From Entrophospora sp. SA101 (Eukaryota; Glomeromycota; Glomeromycetes; Entrophosporales; Entrophosporaceae), in contig CAUDNR010000120.1 of assembly GCA_958430865.1 (NCBI GenBank), positions 28,747-40,536 on the forward strand: 11,790 bases of DNA, read 5' to 3'. The notes below the pieces were generated by a model. It ran no database searches, had not been told where the DNA came from, and saw only the letters and a program-made list of their open reading frames with translations. Position 1 is the stretch's first letter. Each line of letters starts with the position of its first letter. The translations under genes were made by a program, and so were the position numbers. Shown piece after piece: positions 1 through 7,533 of this stretch.

Positions 1-62
1 CATCCCCTTTTTACATATGTGTAACATTTTTTTTATATTGACGCTCAATTGTTTTAAAGTAG

Positions 63-94
63 GGGGTGCTATCTTTCGAGGGGTGCTATCTTTC
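63..94. repeat. 15-bp direct repeat, two copies, transposon-end-like
   Basis: The 15-mer GGGGTGCTATCTTTC occurs exactly twice, at 63-77 and 80-94, giving a 17-bp period. It is G-rich in an otherwise very AT-rich setting and is followed by an A/T homopolymer stretch. Doubled short motifs like this are common at the ends of DNA transposons, where they serve as transposase binding sites, but no inverted partner was found in the window. The element, if there is one, would be truncated or extend to the left. Confidence 0.45.
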
Positions 95-300
95 CAGACT
101 TTACGGTATTTTAAAAATTTTTTTTTTAAAAAAATGTCTCAAGGTTCGAATAAAAGAAGACGTGGAGACGACATTCTTGAAAGAAGCGAATAAGTGTTTT
201 AAGGATGGTGGTGGTGGTTATCGCCCGCCACTTGTCGTCACTCTAGTTATTTTTAAAAGAATGACAATGGTAGTCATATATATATACTCTAATGAATTAA

Positions 301-435
301 AAATTTTCATGTCAAATTGATTATTTTATTGTTGATGATGACAGAAACATACTTGTAAATGATGAAAACAATGAAAACGATGATGCTCAATATTCCCAAC
401 AGGTAGCTGTTACAGCTGAACAAAACTCTGTATAA
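301..435 (+). pseudogene. Acidic ORF tail, last exon or relic of an upstream gene
   Basis: The frame is open from 301 to a TAA at 433-435 and contains no Met. The readable part starts near 319 and is rich in Asp, Asn and Glu (for example IVDDDRNILVNDENNEND), ending AEQNSV. Such a bias resembles the disordered C-terminal end of a eukaryotic protein. Just upstream the other frame reads SNELKIFMSN and stops, so a single-base shift or an intron may lie near 300-318. The product is not recognised. It ends 52 bp before the start codon of the next gene on the same strand, which is tight for two separate fungal genes, so it may instead belong to inserted repeat DNA. Confidence 0.3.
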
Positions 436-487
436 TGATTATTTCTACAAATTGTGTTATTTAACTTTGTTTAAAAAGGAAAATATA

Positions 488-2054
488 ATGAATACCGAAT
501 TGATCAATGATTTTGTTGGTAAATATAACCAAATGAAGAGACAATCGAAATGGCAACTACCATCAAATAAATATGCTGAAGATATCATTTTTGAATATGC
601 CAAAAATTTAAGTTATGAGAGGTTTGTATTTAAGTTGATCTAAGAATATTTATTCTCATGATAATGTTCTGATTTTACAATTGTGTTATACTAGTCCAAC
701 TCATAGTTTTATTATCGATACCGAGAACAAGAATATAAAAGAATTATTTGAAGATGAGGATTGGTGTTATATAACAAGTCACAATTTATCATCTAATCCA
801 CAAATTGATGACGATCTGATGAATCATATATTTAAATATAGAAAGGTGGATACTATTTTATTTTTTTTCAGTTATCTTTAAGATCAATATATAATTTTAA
901 AGCACTTCTTTTTCTTTAGGTTGAAACTCATCAAATGCGAGAAGTTATCAACTCAGGATTAAATATTGTATCTTATGATGCAAGAAAACACTATAATCAT
1001 CATTACGTACATCAGGTCTTCTCAAATCTGTGAGTGCTTGAGTATATTTTTAACATAAATATCATCAGTATCTTTTTCAACTCATTATTTTTTTGCTATT
1101 AGCCTTCCAAGATATGAGCTTCGTCAGAAAGACTTTACAAGTTCACATATAGAAGGTTGGTATCTAACCAACATCTGGAGTGTGATAATTGATTTATGTC
1201 TTGTAGATATTGAAGAATTAGAATTTATCCGGTGAGCATTTTCTTTGTGCTTTTTAAATATTCACTTATATAATCCCCCTTATATATAAGAAAATTGCTT
1301 TCTAGTGGTGAGGGATGCTCGAGGGCTTCAAGTGAGAGAGAAAATCGCGGTAGAGACAACACTAATATAAGAATGCAGTTTGGAAGAAGATGTGATGGAA
1401 TAGGTAGGGTACTAGGATCAATTGATGAATTTGCATTAAGTGAAGAAGGAAAAAATTGGGAAGGAGAGACAGCTAGTAAATATTTGTTGGATAGAGGCTT
1501 AAAGGCTCCAAAAATCATGAAAGACATGATTCAGCAAAAAATTAATAAAGTTGGAATTGATTTTGTAAAAAAAAATCATATTGAAATAATTGGATTTCAC
1601 CATGCTGGTAAATATCTTTTACAATCAATTGATTTTCTCATATTTTTCATGCATATTGATTAGTGTCCACTATGTTACAAGCTCAACATCTTAAAATACA
1701 TGTCATGGATGTTCCAGCTGGTTATGTTTGCAGACTTCGAAGTTCTTGCAGAACAAAAATACCATCAACTCTACTAGAAGTGGATGAATTAATTACAATG
1801 GTTAACGAAGTTTTAATTGCAAAGGTATGTTTTCTCACAGATTGTAATATGATTATCAACTAAGACAACTTATCTTATGATTTACTATTTTATCAGCTTA
1901 GGATAAAGAAATCTTAAATAAAATTAATTTTGTAAGTGATGATGGTTTCAAAAAACATTTAAGAGAAAGAACAAATTTTCAGGAAGAAGATTATGAATTT
2001 TTTGATTCTCAAAAATCATCAAAAAAACCAAAAACCAATAGTAGAAAAAAATGA
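488..2054 (+). CDS. Seven-exon gene, 379-residue protein with D...EXK motif (PD-(D/E)XK-like, tentative)
   Basis: Exons are 488-621, 695-845, 920-1029, 1103-1231, 1306-1607, 1664-1824 and 1902-2054. They sum to 1140 nt, exactly 380 codons including the TGA stop, with every junction in phase and every intron GT-AG (56-77 nt). The ATG at 488 has A at -3 and heads the exon; an upstream TTG at 452 is not needed. The N-terminal ~95 residues are acidic and mixed. Residues ~96-175 include NIVSYDARKHYNHHY and WYLTNIWSVIIDLC. Exon 5 holds GRRCDGIGR (Asp205), then Glu216, then SEEGK (Glu222, Lys224), then ETASKYLLDRGL. Asp205 with Glu222-x-Lys224 is the spacing seen in PD-(D/E)XK nuclease folds. Exons 6-7 carry DVPAGYVCRLRSSCRTKIPS and a Lys/Ser-rich tail ending SKKPKTNSRKK, plausibly a nuclear localisation signal. 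The protein resembles, from memory, a widespread uncharacterised Mucoromycota family. The nuclease idea is inference; the gene model is well supported. Confidence 0.82.
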
Positions 2055-2086
2055 TTTTATCTGAAAACATTTATTGCTTAATTTAT

Positions 2087-2109
2087 AATAAATAATATGT
2101 GTAAATAAA
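2087..2109 (+). terminator. Poly(A) signals of the seven-exon gene
   Basis: AATAAA occurs at 2087-2092 and again at 2104-2109, the first 33 nt after the TGA stop. This suits a eukaryotic 3' end and supports the stop assignment. The region is AT-rich, so one copy could be chance. Confidence 0.5.
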
Positions 2110-2594
2110 TAATAATATTAATATATTGTGAAATGAAAATATTTCACGGGGGTATTAGTATGCTTATGGTTAAACAATACCAAATTATTTATACACACGT
2201 GTCTGAATTAAAATACTTTATCAAAAATAAGTGTTGAACATCTCCTCTTAACTGTAATCCCTGTCTTACCCAGTCAATCATGTACCAAAATATGACTTAA
2301 ATATTAATCCAATATCCAATATAACAATCCTTACTGGTTGCTATTACAGTTTACCAATCAAGGATAAACCGTGGCACAAATTTTACGTTTTACACCTTCG
2401 AAAACTACCGCTGACTAGGAAACAAGTATATATATAGTTAAAAAATGGTGATTGCAATTGAAATTCTAATTAACTTGTAAATTTAATTTAAGGGAAAGTA
2501 CAAATGATAAAGAAAACGTTTGTGATAATCATTACTATTGTTTGAGGGAAAGAACTAAACATAGGGTAATGAATATGATAATGATAACAAATAA
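2110..2594. other. Intergenic AT-rich spacer
   Basis: No gene, RNA or repeat is supported here. A small hairpin is formed by GTGAAAT at 2128-2134 and ATTTCAC a few bases later, and a TATATATA tract lies near 2430. Weak coding-like fragments at about 2500-2594 (for example CLRERTKHR) may be the decayed 5' part of the following relic, since they contain stops in every frame. Confidence 0.5.
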
Positions 2595-3348
2595 GAATTT
2601 TTATGTCTTTGTAAGATTAATAGAGTTGATTACTTTAATAAAGAATCAATATTTAGTGATGATTTGAGTGCAACAACATTTGATAGTTTTTTTCAAACAT
2701 ACGATTCAAAAGCACATCAAAAATACGAAAGTTATTTTATTTATAAAAAAAGAACCTTCAGTTACTATGAATATTTTATTTACAATTTATTTTATGGTAT
2801 TATTGATTACCTTAACTATGAGAGCTTGAAAATAGAGACTTCAAAGGCTTTTCTATACCTCAGGATGAAGTATGAAAACAAAAAGTATGAAGAACCAATT
2901 GCTGAGGAAAGTATTTAAATATTTTTTATTCTTTTAATGAAATTGCGAGATGAAAATTATCCTATAAGACTACAGACTTTAGATATTTAATTAAAAATGA
3001 TTTTATTAACATTATGCTTATATCTTTTTTGTTTCTTTTTCTCAGAAGGAAACAATTGCTATTGAACTTCTAATAAATTTGATGAACAAAATCAATGATG
3101 ACTTTACAAAAAGTCATGTATTATCATTTAAAATTATTGAATCAATAAAACAATTTGGATGGCATGATATTGACCCATTAGCAAACATCTCTACAACAAC
3201 TGCATATGAAAAATTAAGACAAGTAACTACAATTATATATTTATTTCAGTAAATTTAAAAAATTTTAACACATCTATTTATCATAAAATAGTGGCAAAGT
3301 AGTGATAATGAAATTTTATCAACAATTGGCCAAAACCTAAGGCTCTGA
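2595..3348 (+). pseudogene. Decayed or truncated spliced gene, unknown product
   Basis: Three coding-like blocks follow one another. Block 1 (2595-2911) reads on from KINRVDYFNKESIFSDDL through FDSFFQTYDSKAHQKYESYF to ENKKYEEPIAEE and meets a GTATTT donor-like site. Block 2 (about 3047-3222) begins after TTTTTCTCAG and reads ETIAIELLINLMNKINDDF to TTTAYEKLRQ. Block 3 (3292-3348) follows a 69-nt GTAACT...ATAG intron and reads WQSSDNEILSTIGQNLRL to TGA. The second junction is in phase; the first is not (donor phase 1, acceptor phase 0), and that intron would be ~135 nt, about twice the local norm. No ATG opens block 1, a TAA sits at 2592-2594, and a repeat tract begins where block 3 ends. I read it as a gene truncated at both ends. 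The product is not recognised; it is aromatic- and Lys-rich with no clear motif. Confidence 0.5.
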
Positions 3349-3506
3349 ACGAATCAATGAAATTCAAACTGATTTGAATCAATTCGAATTGCACCCTGAT
3401 TCAATTCAAATATTAAATATATATAATTTGATTTGATTCATTTTGATTTGAACTGAATCGAATGTATAATTTGATTCGAACTAATTCAACTCAACTCAAT
3501 TCAAAC
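3345..3506. repeat. Degenerate ATTCGAA/ATTCAAAC repeat tract
   Basis: Variants of ATTCGAA, ATTCAAA, TTTGATTC and AATTCAAC recur about every 10-14 bp on both strands. Examples are GAATCAATTCGAATT, CTGATTCAATTCAAAT, GATTTGATTCATTTTGATTTG and AACTCAACTCAATTCAAAC. The tract reads as an old, degenerate minisatellite or subterminal transposon repeat. It starts where the preceding coding relic stops and ends at the MITE boundary. Confidence 0.5.
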
Positions 3507-3508
3507 TA

Positions 3509-3673
3509 GTGATGGTGGCTGAAACTACACTTGATTGCTGAAATTAATTGGCCTAAACTTGGACGAAACTAATTTTAATGGCTGAAATTGGGAGTTTTTA
3601 AAATAAAGTAGATTGATTTAGATACTTATTGGACAAACTATCTTTTTTTCAAAACAGTTTCGACTACCATCAC
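3509..3673. mobile_element. 165-bp MITE with 18-bp TIRs and TA target duplication
   Basis: The left end, 3509-3526, is GTGATGGTGGCTGAAACT. The right end, 3656-3673, reads GTGATGGTAGTCGAAACT on the minus strand, a 15 of 18 match. Each end is flanked by TA (3507-3508 and 3674-3675), the target duplication typical of the Tc1/mariner-pogo superfamily. The inside has no ORF but repeats the terminal theme (TGCTGAAATTAATTGGCC, GGACGAAACTAATT, GGCTGAAATTGGGAG). It is a non-autonomous element. Its right TA plus the adjoining G form the stop codon of the minus-strand transposase fragment next to it. Confidence 0.68.
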
Positions 3674-4113
3674 TAAATAATTTTCCATTTTAAATCTTTT
3701 AATCCTGAAACAAATGAACTATTTACTTGTATATCATTATTCTGTTGCAAGTAATTATATAGATTTTGAATGCTTTCTAAAGCGATTTTATTAGGTATTG
3801 GTGGGCAAATATCTTCTTCTTTATGTGCTTCTTGAACTGTTGCAATAATTTCATCATCATCAAGCATTTCAGTTCCTAAATGAGAATCAATCTCAATGTA
3901 ACTTTTTGCTGTAATAATATTATCATTATTAACATTGATTTGATCAATAAGTAATCGTACTTCATCTATTTCAGGATCAACTTCCATAGTAATAGGTCGA
4001 TCAGCTTCATTATCAGGTAGAATACCTGTTTTTTCTCAACATTTATCATGAATAATGACGAAATTATTATTACAGAAATTTATTGGATCATACATTACTA
4101 AAAATAGTAAAGA
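3673..4113 (-). pseudogene. C-terminal fragment of a pogo/Tigger-like DDE transposase, nonsense-mutated
   Basis: The minus-strand frame is open from 4113 to a TAG at 3675-3673 except for one TGA at 4036-4038. Around that stop it reads VIIHDKC[stop]EKTGILPDNEAD. From family knowledge, pogo/Tigger transposases carry a conserved C-W-[RK]-x-TGI[LI]P block after the DDE domain, so the TGA most likely replaces that Trp. Downstream comes an acidic stretch (MEVDPEIDEVRLLIDQIN, LDDDEIIATVQEAHKEED), then NKIALESIQNLYNYLQQNN and a short basic end, also the usual order for this family. The DDE catalytic domain and DNA-binding region are missing: a TAA closes the frame at 4114-4116 and repeat motifs begin 30 bp beyond. 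The ATG at 3987 yields only a 104-residue stub. It is non-functional debris. Confidence 0.62.
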
Positions 4114-4145
4114 TTATCTCTCAAGATTTATGAAAATCACGTGAA

Positions 4146-4323
4146 CCGACTTATCGAGAGTCATTTATTATTATCTGGCTGGAGGAGTTGTCCGACTTAC
4201 AGCTTAACAAGAGTTTATATATGTGTCTGACTTGTCAAGAAATTTTAAATATAGAAAAAAAGGGCTGGAAATTTTTGTCTGAGTTAGGCCAAAACTGACT
4301 TATCGAGTGTCCGACTTATCAAG
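4146..4323 (+). repeat. Direct CCGACTTATCGAG motifs, probable pogo-element subterminal region
   Basis: A 13-bp motif recurs in one orientation: CCGACTTATCGAG at 4146-4158, CCGACTTA at 4192-4199, TCTGACTTGTCAAG at 4226-4239, CTGACTTATCGAG at 4295-4307 and CCGACTTATCAAG at 4311-4323, with a weaker GTCTGAGTTAGG near 4279. The last two are adjacent with a 16-bp period. Read on the minus strand they become CTCGATAAGTCGG, a style I associate with the ends of Tigger/pogo-like elements. They lie just 5' of the transposase fragment on its own strand, so they may be the head of an internally deleted element. Confidence 0.55.
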
Positions 4324-4357
4324 TTTATCTATGTATTAATATTAATATATTATATAG

Positions 4358-4749
4358 GTGATGAATTATTTTTTTACTTAGTAGACCAAAGGTTCATCTA
4401 TCCAGCATATTGTTGAATCCCTCTAGTAAAAATCAAAATACCATTGTTCACAACATGCAGCAAATCATCATTTATAGAATTTTTTGAAAAATCATATTTT
4501 ATAAAAAAATATATAAAAAAGAACATTGAATTGTTAAAGCAAAAATACAAATTTGATGATGACAATAGTGAAGGAAAACCGGAAGAACAAGAAGGATCAA
4601 CTGAAAAATATACAATAGAAGGACAAAATTTAGAAATGTATCATGTTACTAGTCATTTTAGCACACAACTCCAATTCATTCATCCAGATCTTGTTCTAGA
4701 TCTAGAACTAGAAACCTTGATTGGATTTAATTATCTATATATTAATTGA
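4358..4749 (+). pseudogene. Coding relic with one internal stop, unknown product
   Basis: A possible splice acceptor (TATTATATAG) ends at 4357. From 4360 the frame reads DELFFYLVDQRFIYPAYC, then a TGA at 4414-4416, then IPLVKIKIPLFTTCSKSSFI and onward to a TAA at 4747-4749. The text on both sides of the TGA continues in the same frame, so it looks like a point nonsense mutation, for example CGA to TGA. After FFEKSYFIKKYIKKNIELLK, a Lys-rich helical stretch, comes an acidic linker (FDDDNSEGKPEEQEGSTEKY) and a hydrophobic end. No ATG precedes it, so it is a 3' exon or fragment. I do not recognise the family. It lies directly beyond the CCGACTTATCGAG repeats, which may mark the junction where a transposon removed the upstream exons. 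Confidence 0.45.
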
Positions 4750-5284
4750 TTTAATATTATATGAAAATTGTAATTTTAAAAATAAACATTTATTATAATA
4801 GTTGCTTAATTAATTATCCTGAACATTTTTAATGTTTATCATTTACTACCATGTGAGATTGCAGAATTGAACCCATAAACTAAGGAAAAATGTAAACCCT
4901 GAATTGTTGCACAAAGAATAGTAAATTAGAACATTAAAAGATCCCATGATGTATTGAAAGTAGATAGAAAGATATGAGGAAATTATATTTATATTGTTTA
5001 TTTTGATCTTGTGGAAAGAGAGTTCAAAATGCTCACTCTTTCACATGAAGAAACTTTTGATTGTTTGTCATGTATATACAAATATTAGTTTTATTCCTTT
5101 TAATTAAAATTTAAATTACAAATATGATGGATTTTTAATTTTATATACATGTATGCATGAACATCATAAAAAAGAAAAAATGTGATTAAAATTCCTAGAA
5201 TATTAACAGGAATGGTTATATAAGTAGGTAGACATTTGGTATTTATTTGTTTTTACTAAATTAAATCCTGCTCATTTATATTAA
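4750..5284. other. AT-rich spacer with no supported feature
   Basis: No sustained frame, splice-bounded exon or clear repeat was seen on either strand. The sequence is full of short A/T runs and stop codons. Confidence 0.5.
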
Positions 5285-5640
5285 TTAATGACAAATTTCT
5301 CCATCTTCCTGGAACCTCTATTTTTAGTTTCCTCATTTGATCCCTGAAATCTGGTAACACCAATTTTCACTTTGTTTGGTTTTGTTGCAGCATACCCCAT
5401 ATGCAATTTTATTTAGCATGTTGTCATAATCCTTAGTATTGTTAATACTCAATAAGATCATTAAGAAAATTACACCTTTCCAATAATAAAGGAGGTGAAG
5501 ATGAATGAAATCTTTGCTAGCATGTCAGTTGTGAATTCCATCACTCACAACATTGGGTCAAAATTCATTACAATTTGGAAGTTGTTGTTGAATTGAATTT
5601 GTTAATACTTCTGCTGTAATAAAAAATCAGATGAATGTCA
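5285..5640 (-). pseudogene. Most diverged copy (A) of the ATKPNKVNIGITK gene family
   Basis: On the minus strand the block 5400-5335 reads GYAATKPNKVKIGVTRFQGS. This aligns with GHNATKPYKVNISITKNFKD at 7765-7837 (plus) and GHTATKPNKVNIGITKNVSD at 10436-10365 (minus). About 65 bp are well conserved among the three. Further 5' on the same strand, CNEF[stop]PN (TGA at 5560-5558) and a later LLYYW recall CNQFWIY and FYYQSS in the 7534-7707 copy, with the stop where that copy has Trp. Two stops and frame changes show decay. The downstream MKL[IV]YIRSTM segment found in the other copies is absent here. The function is unknown. Confidence 0.42.
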
Positions 5641-5839
5641 AATTATAAATCAATAATGCAATTTATTTACTTGCTTGCTTTGATAAGCAGTTTATAATCA
5701 ATTCTTTTAGCTTGGAAAATGTTGTGAATATTTTAAAGAACTTTCTCATGTTTGTTATCTTTCTATTTCTATAACATCTCTATCATTTCTTCCATTGTAG
5801 CCTTTTCAATTTAAATAATAATCCAAGGATAACTAGTTG

Positions 5840-6061
5840 TTAGTCATAACTCCAAAGAAATACATTGGACCCTGTATTTTTCATGAGACTTTGAACCAAA
5901 ATTTTTTTTATTCTTAGGAATAGTGTAGCCTGTATAAATTTTATGCACATTAATGGAAATGCATAGTTAAAGCTGTTTAATCAATAACAAGAAAACAAGG
6001 AATAGTGCACATCTTGAGCAACTGCTAATGCTAAATCCAAACACATTGCATGGTTATTATG
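5840..6061 (-). pseudogene. Quasi-open frame, possible coding relic
   Basis: The minus strand from 6061 reads HNNHAMCLDLALAVAQDVHY, passes one TGA at 5983-5981, continues LNSFNYAFPLMCIKFIQATL, and ends with a TAA at 5842-5840. A 74-codon stretch with a single stop is mildly unusual in DNA this AT-rich, and it lies on the same strand just upstream of copy A. It could be an older part of the same relic. No family is recognised and chance is a real possibility. Confidence 0.18.
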
Positions 6062-6306
6062 ATTTAAATGGTTGTTAAATAAGTAAATCTTGATTTTATC
6101 CCTGGTCAGTTTGTGATTGAATTCTCTAAGCACATGATTTTGATAAATTATTTATGACAAATAAAAGTTTTTCAATTGACTGAATGTAATGTATTAAAAA
6201 TGAACAGTGATAAAGTTATATTATAATCACATGCATAAAATTTCCATTAAACATAGTCATCATCATTATTAATTATAACAAACTTTTTTATATGTAAAAA
6301 ATAATC

Positions 6307-6312
6307 TTTATT
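6307..6312 (-). terminator. Poly(A) signal of the 139-residue gene
   Basis: The minus strand reads AATAAA here, 57 nt past the TAA of the gene at 6370-6789, a normal distance for a fungal 3' end. Confidence 0.45.
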
Positions 6313-6369
6313 CATAAAAATAACAATGTATAAATAAAATACATAAAATATAATAATTAAAAACAAAAA

Positions 6370-6789
6370 TTATTTATCTTCTAATTTTAGATTTTTAATT
6401 AGATCCACCATATCCTTATCCTTATGTTTTTTTTTAAAATTATGCACTACTATCTTTTTTTCAGAATTTAGTTGATATATCTTTTCACCCTTATAGGTTA
6501 TTTGATATTTGAGAGGATGATTAATTAAAAAATAATTAGTTAAAGGTAATGGGTATTTGATGACTTCGTTTCTAAGTGTAACATCTTTACAAACTATCCC
6601 ATCAGGAATCGGAATTTCATTATCATCATTTTTATTTATAAAAAATAATCTTGCACTATAATCTTCATTGGGCAGGGTTTCGATTTTAATTCTAAAATCA
6701 AGGCCTTCAAAATGTTGCTCATTACGATCTTCTACAAAATTACCATCAATATTTTTATTACCAACGAGAATAGAACCTCCAATAGACAT
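6370..6789 (-). CDS. Intact single-exon gene, 139-residue orphan protein
   Basis: The ATG at 6789 opens an uninterrupted frame to a TAA at 6372-6370. It has no intron and no lesion, which sets it apart from its decayed surroundings. The start reads MSIGGSILVGNKNIDGNF. The middle alternates polar and hydrophobic residues (LDFRIKIETLPNEDYSARLF, PIPDGIVCKDVTLRNEVIKY, HPLKYQITYKGEKIYQLN), suggesting a beta-rich fold of roughly seven strands. The end is strongly basic (HNFKKKHKDKDMVDLIKN). There is no signal peptide or membrane segment, so it is probably cytosolic or nuclear. I do not recognise the family; a small beta-sandwich adaptor or nucleic-acid binder would fit, but that is a guess. Neighbouring features are repeats and relics, so context gives no function. 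It could also be the last exon of a longer gene, though no acceptor is needed to explain it. Confidence 0.6.
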   Translation of the reverse strand: MSIGGSILVGNKNIDGNFVEDRNEQHFEGLDFRIKIETLPNEDYSARLFFINKNDDNEIPIPDGIVCKDVTLRNEVIKYPLPLTNYFLINHPLKYQITYKGEKIYQLNSEKKIVVHNFKKKHKDKDMVDLIKNLKLEDK

Positions 6790-7533
6790 GCTTCGATGTA
6801 AAAATTAAATAATTGTTTTTGTATTTAGGTTTGCATTAGTAAATTATGAAAATAAATAATCATACGAATGATAAAAACATACTTTATTTTTGTCAAAAAA
6901 ATTCCTTTTTTACCAAATTTTTCGGCATTGTAAAAAATGTATTCATTGCATAGTATTTATAATAATAATAGATAAACAGTTTAATTAAAACAAATATAGT
7001 AATAGTTTATCAATTCGTCATGAAAATGTCATAAAGCACTTCTATATGGAAAAGTGGCGTGATAATGGTTACGTCATCAATAGTTAAAATGTAAATCTTT
7101 CCAATGTAAGAAGTAGTTTGTTTTTTATATTGCAAAAGTTCTTTGAAAAAAAAAAGAGTGAAGGGTGACCCAAAAGGAAACTCGAAATGGAAAAAATGCT
7201 ATCATAGAGACTGGTCACTAATACATTTTAATTAGTCTTCGTAAATCATTCATTACCTAAACAGAAAAAATCACCGATCAACTTTCGAGGTTCGCATTAA
7301 TACGATCAGACGGTCACGTACAGACAGAGTTTTATATTGGGCATCCAAGGTCATCTGACCGAATTTGTGATTTTTAATCTATTAATAAAAAAAATGGGAG
7401 GTTGTAGGCTGGATACCTTTTTTAAAATAATTTTGCGCAAGTCTAAAACTGAAAACCGCTTCTGAGGTCATTTGACGAAACTTGTTTTACTTACATCATA
7501 ATATTAATCTATAACATAAAAAATTATAATATC
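6790..7533. other. Spacer upstream of the orphan gene, with a diverged direct duplication
   Basis: No coding frame is supported. A CRE-like octamer TTACGTCA lies at 7069-7076, about 280 bp upstream of the minus-strand ATG; it could bind a bZIP factor but may be chance. The sequence AGGTCATCTGACCGAATTTGTG at 7348-7369, a dyad GGTCA-TC-TGACC plus tail, recurs imperfectly as AGGTCATTTGACGAAACTTG at about 7466-7485, and both copies are followed by TTAATCTAT and an A-rich run. This suggests an old tandem duplication or transposon remnant. Confidence 0.3.

Noticed and set aside
66..320. Plus-strand 84-codon open frame from a non-ATG start
   Set aside because: It begins inside the G-rich direct repeat and has homopolymer- and repeat-derived text (KIFFLKKC, GGGG); no motif supports it as a gene.
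1225..1527. Minus-strand 100-codon open frame
   Set aside because: It is antisense to exon 5 and intron 4 of the spliced gene, whose in-phase exons explain the region.
7281..7300. tRNA B-box-like GAGGTTCGCATTAAT
   Set aside because: No matching A box, acceptor stem or cloverleaf could be folded around it; no tRNA or rRNA was seen anywhere in the window.
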